Shown here: piece after piece, positions 9,285 through 17,781 of the stretch
How the letters are laid out: each line of letters begins with the position of its first letter
How positions within the stretch are numbered: the stretch's first letter is position 1
From: Ignavibacteria bacterium
Lineage (GTDB): Bacteria > Bacteroidota > Ignavibacteria > Ignavibacteriales > SURF-24
NCBI GenBank assembly: GCA_025612375.1
Contig: JAAXKN010000012.1
Coordinates: forward strand, 1 to 64,000
DNA length: 64,000 nucleotides
Reading direction: 5' to 3'
The notes under the pieces: model-generated
The model's database searches: none
What the model was told of the DNA's origin: nothing
What the model saw: only the letters and a program-made list of their open reading frames with translations
Made by a program: the position numbers and the translations under genes

Positions 9285-9860
9285 TTGAAAAAAGTCGGAA
9301 TCCTGGGAGGCACATTTGACCCTATACACCACGGGCACCTTATAACGGCACAGGCCCTGATGGAAATCAGGAATCTGGAGAGGATTATCTTTATCCCGTG
9401 CTACATATCCCCTCATAAGACCGATGGCGGTAACTCTTCAGGCCTGCACAGGCTTAACATGGTTAACCTCGCAATTAAGGATGTCCCCTACTTCACATGC
9501 TCCCCCATTGAAGTTGAACGCGGAGGCGTCTCATATACAATTGACACCTTAAGAGAGCTGAAAAAAGATTACCCCGAAATGGAGCTCATAATAGGGATGG
9601 ACAACCTGGAAAAATTCTATACCTGGAAGGAACCCGATGAGCTCATTAAAATTGCACAGCTGGTTGTAATGGAACGAGAGTCCAGTCCGAGGGAGATCCC
9701 AATAGACCGCTATTACGAGGCTGCGGAATTCGTAAAAACTCCTTTTATAGACATCAAGGCCACAAATATACGCCAGAGGGTAAGGCAAAATTTGCCAATC
9801 GATTTTCTTGTACCTAAGGAGATAAAAGAATATATTTTCAGGTACAATCTCTACAAATAG
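9285..9860 (+). CDS. nadD: Nicotinate-nucleotide adenylyltransferase
   Basis: Adenylates nicotinate mononucleotide to deamido-NAD in NAD synthesis. The 191 residues start with GGTFDPIHHGHL (8-19), the nucleotidyltransferase HxGH motif, and end with a KATNIRQRV segment that corresponds to the family's second ATP-binding motif (usually S/T-x-x-R). It starts at TTG 9285, immediately after the stop of the upstream gene; no ATG could produce the conserved KKVGILGGTFDP N-terminus. Confidence 0.95.
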   Translation: MKKVGILGGTFDPIHHGHLITAQALMEIRNLERIIFIPCYISPHKTDGGNSSGLHRLNMVNLAIKDVPYFTCSPIEVERGGVSYTIDTLRELKKDYPEMELIIGMDNLEKFYTWKEPDELIKIAQLVVMERESSPREIPIDRYYEAAEFVKTPFIDIKATNIRQRVRQNLPIDFLVPKEIKEYIFRYNLYK

Positions 9861-9902
9861 TCTTTTTAACTAATTCATCAAACGAAAAACTTTTTCATCA
9901 GT

Positions 9903-10874
9903 ATGTCAGAAAATTCTTTCTCGGATAATTCATTCATAGATAAACTGCTTAAGGGAGATAAAAGAACGGTTTCACGCTCAATCTCAATTGTGGAACACGG
10001 TAACTCCCGAGCCAAAGAGCTCCTGAAATCTATATACTCCAAAACAGGAAGGGCCTACAGAATAGGTATTACCGGGCCTCCGGGAGCAGGCAAAAGCACT
10101 CTTACAAACCAGCTCACAAAATTCTACAGGAACCAGGGCAAGACCGTTGCCGTTATTGCAGTTGATCCCACGAGCCCGTTTACAGGAGGCGCTCTTCTGG
10201 GCGACCGCGTGCGCATGAGCGAAATTGGAAGCGACGAGGGGGTCTTCATAAGAAGCATGGCAACCCGCGGAAGTCTCGGCGGCCTGAGCAAGACTACAAC
10301 CGATGCCGCCGACGTGCTGGATGCTGCAGGCTACGACATTATACTTTTTGAAACCGTCGGCGTGGGCCAGTCTGAACTTGATATCGCCAGAACTGCGGAC
10401 ACCACGCTCGTCGTGCTTGTGCCGGAATCGGGTGACTCCATACAGGCAATGAAGGCAGGACTTATGGAAATTGCAGACCTCTTTGTCATGAATAAAAGCG
10501 ACCGCCCCGGTGCCGACAGCGCTATAATCGCACTCCAGACAATGCTCATGATGAAAAGCCACGATGAAACCACATGGCTTCCCAGGATCGTTAAATCGGT
10601 TGCAACTGAAAACTCAGGCATTGAGGACATTGCCCGCGAAATTGAAGCCCATAAGGACCACCTTGTAAATGACGGCTCATTCCAGAGGAAAAGAGAACTG
10701 AATTCAAAGATCAGGATCAAGGAGATCGTCGAAAGCCAGATCCGCTCCGAAATCTGGACAAAAGAAAGGGAATCCTCGCTCAACAACTCTCTTGAAAAGG
10801 TTGTACTGGGACGCATATCCCCCTACCACCTGGCCGAAGACATAATAGAACACTACAAAAACGAATTTGAATAG
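9903..10874 (+). CDS. meaB: MeaB/ArgK-family GTPase, methylmalonyl-CoA mutase chaperone
   Basis: G-protein chaperone that loads and protects adenosylcobalamin in methylmalonyl-CoA mutase. The 323 residues contain the P-loop GPPGAGKST (58-66), VDPTSPF, GDRVRM, a switch segment FETVGVGQSE and the NKSD guanine-specificity motif. The mutase itself is not in the window. The following acyl-CoA dehydrogenase and carboxylase beta genes suggest a propionyl or branched-chain acyl-CoA context. It could instead serve another B12-dependent acyl-CoA mutase. Confidence 0.92.
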   Translation: MSENSFSDNSFIDKLLKGDKRTVSRSISIVEHGNSRAKELLKSIYSKTGRAYRIGITGPPGAGKSTLTNQLTKFYRNQGKTVAVIAVDPTSPFTGGALLGDRVRMSEIGSDEGVFIRSMATRGSLGGLSKTTTDAADVLDAAGYDIILFETVGVGQSELDIARTADTTLVVLVPESGDSIQAMKAGLMEIADLFVMNKSDRPGADSAIIALQTMLMMKSHDETTWLPRIVKSVATENSGIEDIAREIEAHKDHLVNDGSFQRKRELNSKIRIKEIVESQIRSEIWTKERESSLNNSLEKVVLGRISPYHLAEDIIEHYKNEFE

Positions 10875-10891
10875 ATTTTTTTTTTCTTATA

Positions 10892-10915
10892 GCCCGGGAC
10901 TTCAAAATCCCGGGC
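10892..10915. other. 8-bp hairpin between meaB and acyl-CoA dehydrogenase genes
   Basis: Perfect inverted repeat GCCCGGGA/TCCCGGGC with an 8-base loop. A run of T lies on the 5' side (10876-10884) on the plus strand, so neither strand gives the stem-then-U order of an intrinsic terminator. It may be a dispersed palindromic element or an mRNA-stabilising hairpin. The rest of 10875-11049 shows nothing recognisable. Confidence 0.6.
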
Positions 10916-11049
10916 ACACGTGCAATCACCCTCGCCTCTTGCCTGTATTTGTTTTATCACCTGCTTATTTATATTTTATATAAATCACACCTTTAGCTGA
11001 AAACTGCTCACAAAGGATAAACCAACAAAAAATAGAGGAAAACTATTTT

Positions 11050-12213
11050 ATGGCCGGAAACAACACTCCTTTTACCTTTGAACTAACCGAAGAGCAACTT
11101 GCCATACGAGACACGATACGGCAGTTTGCCGAAAATAACATAAAGCCTGTTGTAATGAAGTACGATGAAAGCCAGGAACACGCAAAAGAAATCTTTGACG
11201 AGCTGGGTGAAATGGGCTTCCTCGGCATTCTCGTCCCCGAGGAAGACGGGGGTGCGGGCCTGGGGTATATTGAATACGCAATCGTTGTAGAGGAAATTGC
11301 AAGAATCGATCCTTCAATTGCACTTTCCGTTGCGGCACATAACGGGCTCTGCACCAATCACATTAATCTATTCGCGAATAAAGAACAGAAGGAAAAATAC
11401 CTGCCCGAACTTGCACAGGGCAGAAAGCTCGGTGCCTGGGGGCTTACAGAACCCGCCTCGGGAAGCGATGCCGCAGGAATGCAGACTACGGCACGGAAAG
11501 AAGACGGATTTTACGTCCTTGACGGGACAAAGAATTTTATTACCAACGGCGGCGTGGGCAAAACTGCCGTTGTAATGGCTGTAACTGATAAGTCAAAGGG
11601 GAAAAAAGGGATATCGGCTTTTATTCTGGAAAAGGGCTTTGAAGGGTTTTCTGTCGGAAAGAAAGAAAACAAGCTCGGCATGCGTGCAAGCGAAACCACA
11701 CAGCTATTGTTCGATAACTGCCGGGTACCCAAAGAAAACCTTATAGGTGAAGAAGGCGAAGGCCTCATTCAGGCACTCAAAATACTTGAAGGCGGAAGGA
11801 TCTCAATTGCAGCCTTAAGCCTCGGGCTTGCAGAAGGCTGCCTTGAGGCGGCACTCGGCTATTCAAAGCAGAGAAAGCAGTTCGGGAAACACCTGTCTGA
11901 ATTTCAGGCCATACAGTTCAAGCTTGCCGAGATGGCAACAGACATCGCCTCGGCAAGGCTCCTGACCTACCGCGCGGCGGTAAAGAAGGACAAAGGGGAA
12001 AAGATTTCCCGCGAAGCCTCAATGGCCAAACTATTTGCAAGCGAAATTGCAACACGCGCGGCAAACGAGGCGGTGCAGATCCTTGGGGGCTACGGCTTTG
12101 TTAAGGATTATCCCGTGGAAAAGCTTTACAGGGATGTCAAGCTTTTAACAATAGGCGAAGGCACCTCCGAGGTTCAGCGAATGCTTATAGCAAAAAGTTT
12201 TCTGCAAGAGTAA
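11050..12213 (+). CDS. Short-chain-type acyl-CoA dehydrogenase
   Basis: 387-residue FAD flavoenzyme that introduces the alpha-beta double bond in acyl-CoA esters. Family signatures are GAWGLTEPASGSDA, FITNGG, GEGLIQALKILEGGRISIAALSLG (within about 230-256) and the catalytic-base region GEGTSEVQR near Glu370. This resembles butyryl-, isovaleryl- or 2-methylbutyryl-CoA dehydrogenases; chain-length preference cannot be fixed by eye. Together with the downstream MCC-like carboxylase it fits leucine or branched-chain degradation, which is an inference from neighbours. Confidence 0.93.
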   Translation: MAGNNTPFTFELTEEQLAIRDTIRQFAENNIKPVVMKYDESQEHAKEIFDELGEMGFLGILVPEEDGGAGLGYIEYAIVVEEIARIDPSIALSVAAHNGLCTNHINLFANKEQKEKYLPELAQGRKLGAWGLTEPASGSDAAGMQTTARKEDGFYVLDGTKNFITNGGVGKTAVVMAVTDKSKGKKGISAFILEKGFEGFSVGKKENKLGMRASETTQLLFDNCRVPKENLIGEEGEGLIQALKILEGGRISIAALSLGLAEGCLEAALGYSKQRKQFGKHLSEFQAIQFKLAEMATDIASARLLTYRAAVKKDKGEKISREASMAKLFASEIATRAANEAVQILGGYGFVKDYPVEKLYRDVKLLTIGEGTSEVQRMLIAKSFLQE

Positions 12214-12267
12214 ACTTTGTAAAATTCTTAGTTTAACCCGGGTTTAAGAAAAGAAAGAAAGGCTATA

Positions 12268-13923
12268 ATGAAAAAAATAGGCAATCCTGCAGCTAGTGAT
12301 GAATCATTCTTGAAAAGGGACGATCATTACAAAAACCTCGTAAGAAAACTTAATGCCGAAAAAGATAAAGCAAAACTAGGGGGCGGGAAAAAAGCAGTTG
12401 AAGCCCACAAAGCCAAAGGAAAACTTACCGCAAGAGAAAGAATTACTTCACTCATTGACAAGGGCACCAGGTTCTTTGAAATAGGAACACTTACCGCCCA
12501 CGGCATGTATGAAGAGTATGGCGGTGCCCCGAGCGCCGGTACCGTTATGGGACTGGGCAGAATAAACGGCAAATACTTTATGATTGTGGCAAACGACGCT
12601 ACAGTTAAAGCAGGAGCCTGGTTCCCTATAACAGCCAAGAAAAACCTGAGGGCACAGGAAATCAGCATGGATAACCGCCTGCCTATTGTCTACCTGGTCG
12701 ACAGCGCCGGGGTATTCCTCCCCCTCCAGGAGGATATATTCCCCGATAAGGAACACTTTGGGCGCATATTCAGGAATAACGCCAGAATGTCTTCCATGGG
12801 CATCCCGCAGATAGCGGCCATTATGGGCCCGTGCGTTGCAGGAGGCGCCTACCTTCCTATAATGAGCGATGAGGCTCTCATTGTAGAAGGCGAAGGCTCC
12901 GTATTCCTTGCAGGCTCTCACCTTGTTAAGGCGGCTATTGGAGAGGATATAGACAACGAACACCTTGGAGGCGCTCTTGTTCAGTCGAACGTTTCAGGTG
13001 TTACGGACTACGTTATGAAAAGCGACACCGAGTGCCTGGAACAGATAAGAAGCCTTGCCGGGAAGTTCGGCGAAATGCCCCGTGCAGGCTTTAACAGATT
13101 GGAATCCGCACCCCCCAGGTTCAGCCCTAAGGAAATCTACGGCATCCTGCCCGAAGACCCTCTGAAGACGTATAATATGTACGAGATAATTGCCCGCATT
13201 GTAGATAATTCGGAAATTGATGAATATAAGGCGGGCTACGGCAAGTCTGTTATTACAGCCTACGCCAGAATTGACGGCTGGGCCGTAGGCATTGTGGCCA
13301 ACCAGAGAAATATCATTAAAACAGAAAAAGGTGAAATGCAGATCGGAGGCGTAATCTATTCCGACAGCGCCGATAAGGCTGCGCGCTTTATCATGAACTG
13401 CAACCAGAGGAGGATCCCGCTCGTCTTCCTGCAGGACGTAACAGGCTTTATGGTAGGAAGCCGCGCCGAACACGGGGGCATTATTAAGGACGGGGCCAAA
13501 ATGGTTAATGCCGTTGCCAATTCCGTGGTGCCTAAAATTACAATCATTATCGGTAACAGTTTTGGAGCAGGAAATTACGCAATGTGTGGAAAAGCATACG
13601 ATCCAAGGTTTATATTTGCATATCCGAATGCCAGGATTGCCGTAATGGGAGGCCAGACGGCCAGTAATACGCTCCTTGGAATCAGAATGAAACAGCTGGA
13701 AAAGGAAGGTAAAAAGATCACGAGGGAGGAATCTGAAAAACTCCTCAGGGAGATCGAAAGCTCTTACGAGGAGAAAAGCATTCCTTCATATGCCGCGGCC
13801 CGGCTCTGGGTAGATGAGGTTATTGACCCTGTTGAAACAAGAGACTATATTGCAATGGCAATTGAAGTGGCAAATAATAACAATGAAATTCCAGAATTTA
13901 ACCCGGGTGTAATACAAACCTAG
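12268..13923 (+). CDS. Acyl-CoA carboxylase beta subunit, MCC-like
   Basis: 551-residue carboxyltransferase subunit of a biotin-dependent acyl-CoA carboxylase. Both carboxyltransferase subdomains are present. The segment FLPLQEDIFPDKEHFGRIF (about 150-168) and MGPCVAGGAYLPIMSDEAL resemble 3-methylcrotonyl-CoA carboxylase beta, and the length is closer to MCC beta than to propionyl-CoA carboxylase beta (usually about 510-530). No biotin carboxylase/carrier (alpha) subunit is encoded nearby, so it must be elsewhere. ATG 12268 has AAGAAAGAAAGG upstream. It follows the dehydrogenase by 54 bases, in line with an operon for branched-chain acyl-CoA breakdown. Confidence 0.88.
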   Translation: MKKIGNPAASDESFLKRDDHYKNLVRKLNAEKDKAKLGGGKKAVEAHKAKGKLTARERITSLIDKGTRFFEIGTLTAHGMYEEYGGAPSAGTVMGLGRINGKYFMIVANDATVKAGAWFPITAKKNLRAQEISMDNRLPIVYLVDSAGVFLPLQEDIFPDKEHFGRIFRNNARMSSMGIPQIAAIMGPCVAGGAYLPIMSDEALIVEGEGSVFLAGSHLVKAAIGEDIDNEHLGGALVQSNVSGVTDYVMKSDTECLEQIRSLAGKFGEMPRAGFNRLESAPPRFSPKEIYGILPEDPLKTYNMYEIIARIVDNSEIDEYKAGYGKSVITAYARIDGWAVGIVANQRNIIKTEKGEMQIGGVIYSDSADKAARFIMNCNQRRIPLVFLQDVTGFMVGSRAEHGGIIKDGAKMVNAVANSVVPKITIIIGNSFGAGNYAMCGKAYDPRFIFAYPNARIAVMGGQTASNTLLGIRMKQLEKEGKKITREESEKLLREIESSYEEKSIPSYAAARLWVDEVIDPVETRDYIAMAIEVANNNNEIPEFNPGVIQT

Positions 13924-13925
13924 TA

Positions 13926-14600
13926 ATGCTGAAACGCTTTTTACATATGCTTAAACTTTTACCGGTGCCAATTTTGGCCCTCATGCTTTCGCCCGGAAGA
14001 CTCCACTGCCAGGTAACAAGGCTCGGAGGAACAGTGGATTCACTCTCAAAGTTTATTGCATCAGACTATTTCCAAAGCCTGCAGAAAAGGGCCGGAAGCC
14101 TGGAGCTGACAGATACATTATACCATCACGCCCTCAGGCTCTACGAGGGCGACATGTCCAGGGCACTGCTTTCACTTACTTTTGCAACCGTGCCGTACAA
14201 ATATGTGCCTGTTGTGCTGCCTTTAATTAAACTTCATATAAACGTCCCTTTCTATGCCCCGGGAGACAGCATCTTCCGCCTCAAGAACCATAACCTTCCG
14301 CGTGAGCTTTTCTATAACTCGCCAGAGGAAGATGGAGGCGACAGGGACAAGCTGGCTCATTTTTTCGGAAGTGCTTATCTTGCCTATGGTTCCGGAATCT
14401 TTGATTTTACAAAAATAATTGGCATTTTTGTAGAAGAATTCGAAGAAAAATTCTATATCCAGTCCTCCGCTGACCCCAGAGATCTGGCAGCTGATGAGCT
14501 GGGGGAAATCTTCGGCAAGACTCTTAAAAATAACAAAGAGGTGCTTCCTTCTGAAGTCCTTCTAACGTATCCTTTAATATATTTCAGATATAATCTATGA
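13926..14600 (+). CDS. Exported hypothetical protein with DKLAHF motif
   Basis: 224 residues, not recognised with certainty. The N-terminus has a hydrophobic stretch (about 9-25) ending near LHCQ, consistent with a signal peptide. The second half has DKLAHFFGSAYLAYGSG and later DPRDLAADELGEIFG, an arrangement reminiscent of YfiM/DUF2279-like envelope proteins with a DKxxHF motif. It starts two bases after the carboxylase stop and its own stop overlaps the next gene as ATGA, so it lies inside an operon. Confidence 0.65.
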   Translation: MLKRFLHMLKLLPVPILALMLSPGRLHCQVTRLGGTVDSLSKFIASDYFQSLQKRAGSLELTDTLYHHALRLYEGDMSRALLSLTFATVPYKYVPVVLPLIKLHINVPFYAPGDSIFRLKNHNLPRELFYNSPEEDGGDRDKLAHFFGSAYLAYGSGIFDFTKIIGIFVEEFEEKFYIQSSADPRDLAADELGEIFGKTLKNNKEVLPSEVLLTYPLIYFRYNL

Positions 14601-15955
14601 ACTCTGTCTTAGTGATTGATGACGAAAAGGAAATTTGCGAAAGCATTAAAATGATCCTCGAGTACGAGGACTACGAGGTAGACTACTCCACCGAAGCCAT
14701 TAAAGGCGTGGAAAAACTGACCTCGGGAAACTTTGACGTCGCCCTGCTGGACATACAGATGCCCGATATGAACGGCTTTGAAGTCCTCAATAAACTGAAA
14801 GAACTAAACCTTGACATAAATGTAATTGTAATTTCTGCTTTCAGCAGCCTGGAGAACGCCGTAAAGGCAACCAAGCTCGGGGCCTTCGACTTTCTTGAAA
14901 AGCCTATTGACCGCGATAAACTCCTCTTAAGCATACGCAACGCCTTAAGCCAGGTTAAACTGGTCAAGGAAAATAAGGAGCTTAAGAAAACATTAAACGA
15001 AAGCAGCGTTATTATTGGCAGAAGCCCTGCCATACAAAATGTGCTGCAGGTTATTTCAAGAGTGGCACAGACGGACGTAAGAGTTTTAATTACAGGCGGA
15101 AACGGCACCGGCAAGGAACTGGTCGCCCGCGAAATTCACCGCCAGAGCCAGCGCGCCTCTCTGAACTTTGTTGAGGTCAACTGCGCCGCTATACCTAATG
15201 AACTGATAGAAAGTGAACTCTTCGGCCATGAAAAGGGCTCTTTTACCGGAGCCTTCCAGCAGAGAATTGGAAAGTTTGAACTTGCAAATAAAGGCACCCT
15301 TTTCCTGGACGAAATCGGGGATATGAGCCTGCAGGCTCAGGCTAAGGTCCTAAGGGCAATTGAGGACGGGAAGATTGAACGCGTGGGCGGAAACAGGAAA
15401 ATTGACGTCGACGTTAGGATAATCTCCGCAACAAATAAAAACCTGAAGGAGGAAATTGAAAAAGGGAATTTCAGGGAGGACCTTTTTCACCGCCTGAACG
15501 TTATACCTATTATCGTCCCCCCGCTTAAGGACAGGGTTGAGGACATTCCGCTCCTGGTTGAACACTTTGCAAGTGAGATCTCAAATAAATATAAAATACC
15601 GCCCGTTAAGTTTACACAAGCCGCAATTAAGGCCCTGCAGAGCTTTGAGTGGACGGGCAACGTACGCGAGTTAAGAAATATAGTTGAAAGAATTATTATC
15701 ATGATGCCGCAGAAGGAAATTAACGATAAGGACGTCTTTAAGATAGTCCCTCCCTCCCCTTCAGGCATGGATGACATAATGAATATTAATAATTCCTTCC
15801 AGGACTTCAAGGAAAAAGCCGAACGCGCTTTCATATTAAGGCAGCTGGAGGCAAACGACTGGAATATCAGCAAGACGGCTGAACTGCTCGATATTCAAAG
15901 AAGCCACCTTTACGCAAAAATGAAAAAGTACGACATAGAAAAAGGGAGAGAATAA
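14597..15955 (+). CDS. Sigma-54-dependent response regulator (NtrC family)
   Basis: 452-residue transcription activator with three domains. The receiver domain (about 1-120) has the phosphoacceptor Asp52 in LLDIQMPDMNG and Lys102 in EKPID. The AAA+ domain (about 135-375) has Walker A GGNGTGKE, the sigma-54 contact loop GSFTGA and Walker B TLFLDEIGD. The C-terminal Fis-type helix-turn-helix is ILRQLEANDWNISKTAELL. No cognate histidine kinase is adjacent. It overlaps the exported protein by ATGA and the HIT gene by one base (TAATG). Target promoters are unknown. Confidence 0.95.
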   Translation: MNSVLVIDDEKEICESIKMILEYEDYEVDYSTEAIKGVEKLTSGNFDVALLDIQMPDMNGFEVLNKLKELNLDINVIVISAFSSLENAVKATKLGAFDFLEKPIDRDKLLLSIRNALSQVKLVKENKELKKTLNESSVIIGRSPAIQNVLQVISRVAQTDVRVLITGGNGTGKELVAREIHRQSQRASLNFVEVNCAAIPNELIESELFGHEKGSFTGAFQQRIGKFELANKGTLFLDEIGDMSLQAQAKVLRAIEDGKIERVGGNRKIDVDVRIISATNKNLKEEIEKGNFREDLFHRLNVIPIIVPPLKDRVEDIPLLVEHFASEISNKYKIPPVKFTQAAIKALQSFEWTGNVRELRNIVERIIIMMPQKEINDKDVFKIVPPSPSGMDDIMNINNSFQDFKEKAERAFILRQLEANDWNISKTAELLDIQRSHLYAKMKKYDIEKGRE

Positions 15956-16305
15956 TGGCCGAGACTATTTTTTCGAAAATAATCCGTAAGGAAATCCCCG
16001 CAAAAATCGTCTATGAAAACGATGATGTACTTGCATTCAGGGATATTAATCCTCAGGCTCCCGTTCACATTCTGGTCATTCCCAAAACAGGGGTAATTGA
16101 AAATACCACGCAGATCAAAGGTAGTGAGCACGCAGAACTCTTAGGCAAACTCTTTGACGCCGTAAATGAAATTGCAAGAGCCGAAGGCATCTCTGAAAAC
16201 GGCTTTCGCGTGGTTATTAACTCCGGACCAGACAGCGGACAGGATGTCCACCACCTGCACCTGCACCTCTTGGGCGGCCGCAAAATGCACTGGCCTCCGG
16301 GCTGA
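15955..16305 (+). CDS. HIT-family nucleotide hydrolase (HINT type)
   Basis: 116-residue histidine-triad protein that hydrolyses AMP-phosphoramidate-type nucleotides in the family. The triad HHLHLHLLGG is at about 99-108, and the C-terminus RKMHWPPG is typical of bacterial HINT proteins. Its ATG overlaps the stop of the response regulator (TAATG), so it is translated from the same message. Biological substrate unknown. Confidence 0.93.
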   Translation: MAETIFSKIIRKEIPAKIVYENDDVLAFRDINPQAPVHILVIPKTGVIENTTQIKGSEHAELLGKLFDAVNEIARAEGISENGFRVVINSGPDSGQDVHHLHLHLLGGRKMHWPPG

Positions 16306-16400
16306 TCCGGGGCTTTGTTTTGCATATATCGTCATAATTAAATATTTTTGTCCAGTTGACGTTTAATATCCCGGATTTTTACTTGAATATTTGTCTAGCG

Positions 16401-17765
16401 ATGAGAAAATATTTAATTACTCTGATTTTTCTATTTGGTATCACTTCAAAGTATACTTTTGCCCAGGGCAGTATTGAAATCTCCTCCGGCTGTTCGCTGG
16501 AAGTCCAGAATAAAATCGACATTGAAGTAAGCGGAAACTGGATCAATAAGGGCACTTTTATCCCCGGCCGCAGCACGGTAACGCTTTCAGGCACTGCCCC
16601 GCAGACAATCTCAGACCCCTCGGATGCGCAGTTCCATAACCTGGAAATTAACAACAAGGCGGAACTCATCACACTAAAGGGGGACCTCTTACTTACGGGA
16701 AATCTTTCCTTAAACTCTTCCAGGATCAACACGGGCTTTTACACGCTTGCTCTTGCGCCGAATTCAAAACTTTTGCGCTCAAACGGCTATGTGATCGGAA
16801 CGCTTAAAAAGGGGTTCTCAAATTCCGCCTCTAAAACTTTTGAACTTGGAACTGAGGCTGGAGGCTATGCCCCTGTAACTATAAAGGCACAGGAAGGTTC
16901 AGGCAGCATTACAGTCAAGGAATTCCAGGGCACACACCCTAATGCAATCGGGAAGATGAACCTTAAAAGGTACTGGACAATTGATTCAGATGGGATCTCA
17001 AAGGTGGATTTGACCTTCCAGTACCAGCCTCACGACGTCGTAGGAGATGAGGAAGAATATAATCTCGGCGTGTTTACGGGAAAATGGAATTTCCCCGAAA
17101 GCAAGATTGACCTGAAGAAACATTCAATCAGCATTGCAGGCGTTACAAATTTTTCAGCCGACTGGTCCGCTGGCAAAGTGCCCCCGCTTCCGGTTGACCT
17201 CTCAGGCTTTACGTTTGCCGCAACAAGCAGCCACGTTACGCTCCTTTGGGAAACGCAAACGGAAATCAACAGCAAATCTTTCGACATTGAACGCTCGGCG
17301 CTTTTTAGCGAGTCTTCCCGCAGCTTCAATTGGCAGAAAGTCGGCGAGGTTGACGCCTTCGGATACTGCAATTCACAGCAGGAATATTCCTTTATCGATA
17401 ACGGATTAAATCCCGGCTTTTATGCCTACAGGCTTAAGATGATCGGAACAGACGGCACGCTGAAGTACAGCGATCCTTTAACCGTTGAAATCAAACGCCC
17501 GGTCCTGGGGGACCTGGGGCAGAATTATCCCAACCCTTTTAACAGCATGACGGCAATTAATTACACAATTCCTGAAGACGCACAGGTTACGCTCTCAATT
17601 TTTAACATTCAGGGACAGTTAATTTCGCAGCCTGTAAATGAATTCAAGTCAGCCGGGCACTACACATTTAACTTTGACGCCTCGAACCTGGCCAGCGGGA
17701 CCTACATCTACAAGCTTTCGGCAGGAAACTTCACACAGATAAAAAAGATGCTCTTGCTGAAGTAG
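16401..17765 (+). CDS. Secreted protein with type IX sorting domain
   Basis: 454 residues. A signal peptide (KYLITLIFLFGITSKYTFAQ region) is followed by a beta-rich repeat-like region, then an FnIII-like segment around VTLLWETQTEINSKSFDIE (about 280-300). The last 80 residues are a T9SS C-terminal sorting domain beginning GQNYPNPFN and ending with KKMLLLK. It should cross the outer membrane through the type IX system and may be anchored at the surface. ATG 16401 is chosen over a TTG at 16356 because it gives a clean signal peptide. No catalytic domain was seen. Confidence 0.88.
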   Translation: MRKYLITLIFLFGITSKYTFAQGSIEISSGCSLEVQNKIDIEVSGNWINKGTFIPGRSTVTLSGTAPQTISDPSDAQFHNLEINNKAELITLKGDLLLTGNLSLNSSRINTGFYTLALAPNSKLLRSNGYVIGTLKKGFSNSASKTFELGTEAGGYAPVTIKAQEGSGSITVKEFQGTHPNAIGKMNLKRYWTIDSDGISKVDLTFQYQPHDVVGDEEEYNLGVFTGKWNFPESKIDLKKHSISIAGVTNFSADWSAGKVPPLPVDLSGFTFAATSSHVTLLWETQTEINSKSFDIERSALFSESSRSFNWQKVGEVDAFGYCNSQQEYSFIDNGLNPGFYAYRLKMIGTDGTLKYSDPLTVEIKRPVLGDLGQNYPNPFNSMTAINYTIPEDAQVTLSIFNIQGQLISQPVNEFKSAGHYTFNFDASNLASGTYIYKLSAGNFTQIKKMLLLK

Positions 17766-17781
17766 CCCGGATGGGAACTTG

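Noticed and set aside
10876-10915. Intrinsic terminator after meaB
   Set aside because: The T-run lies before the stem on the plus strand, the wrong order for termination on either strand.
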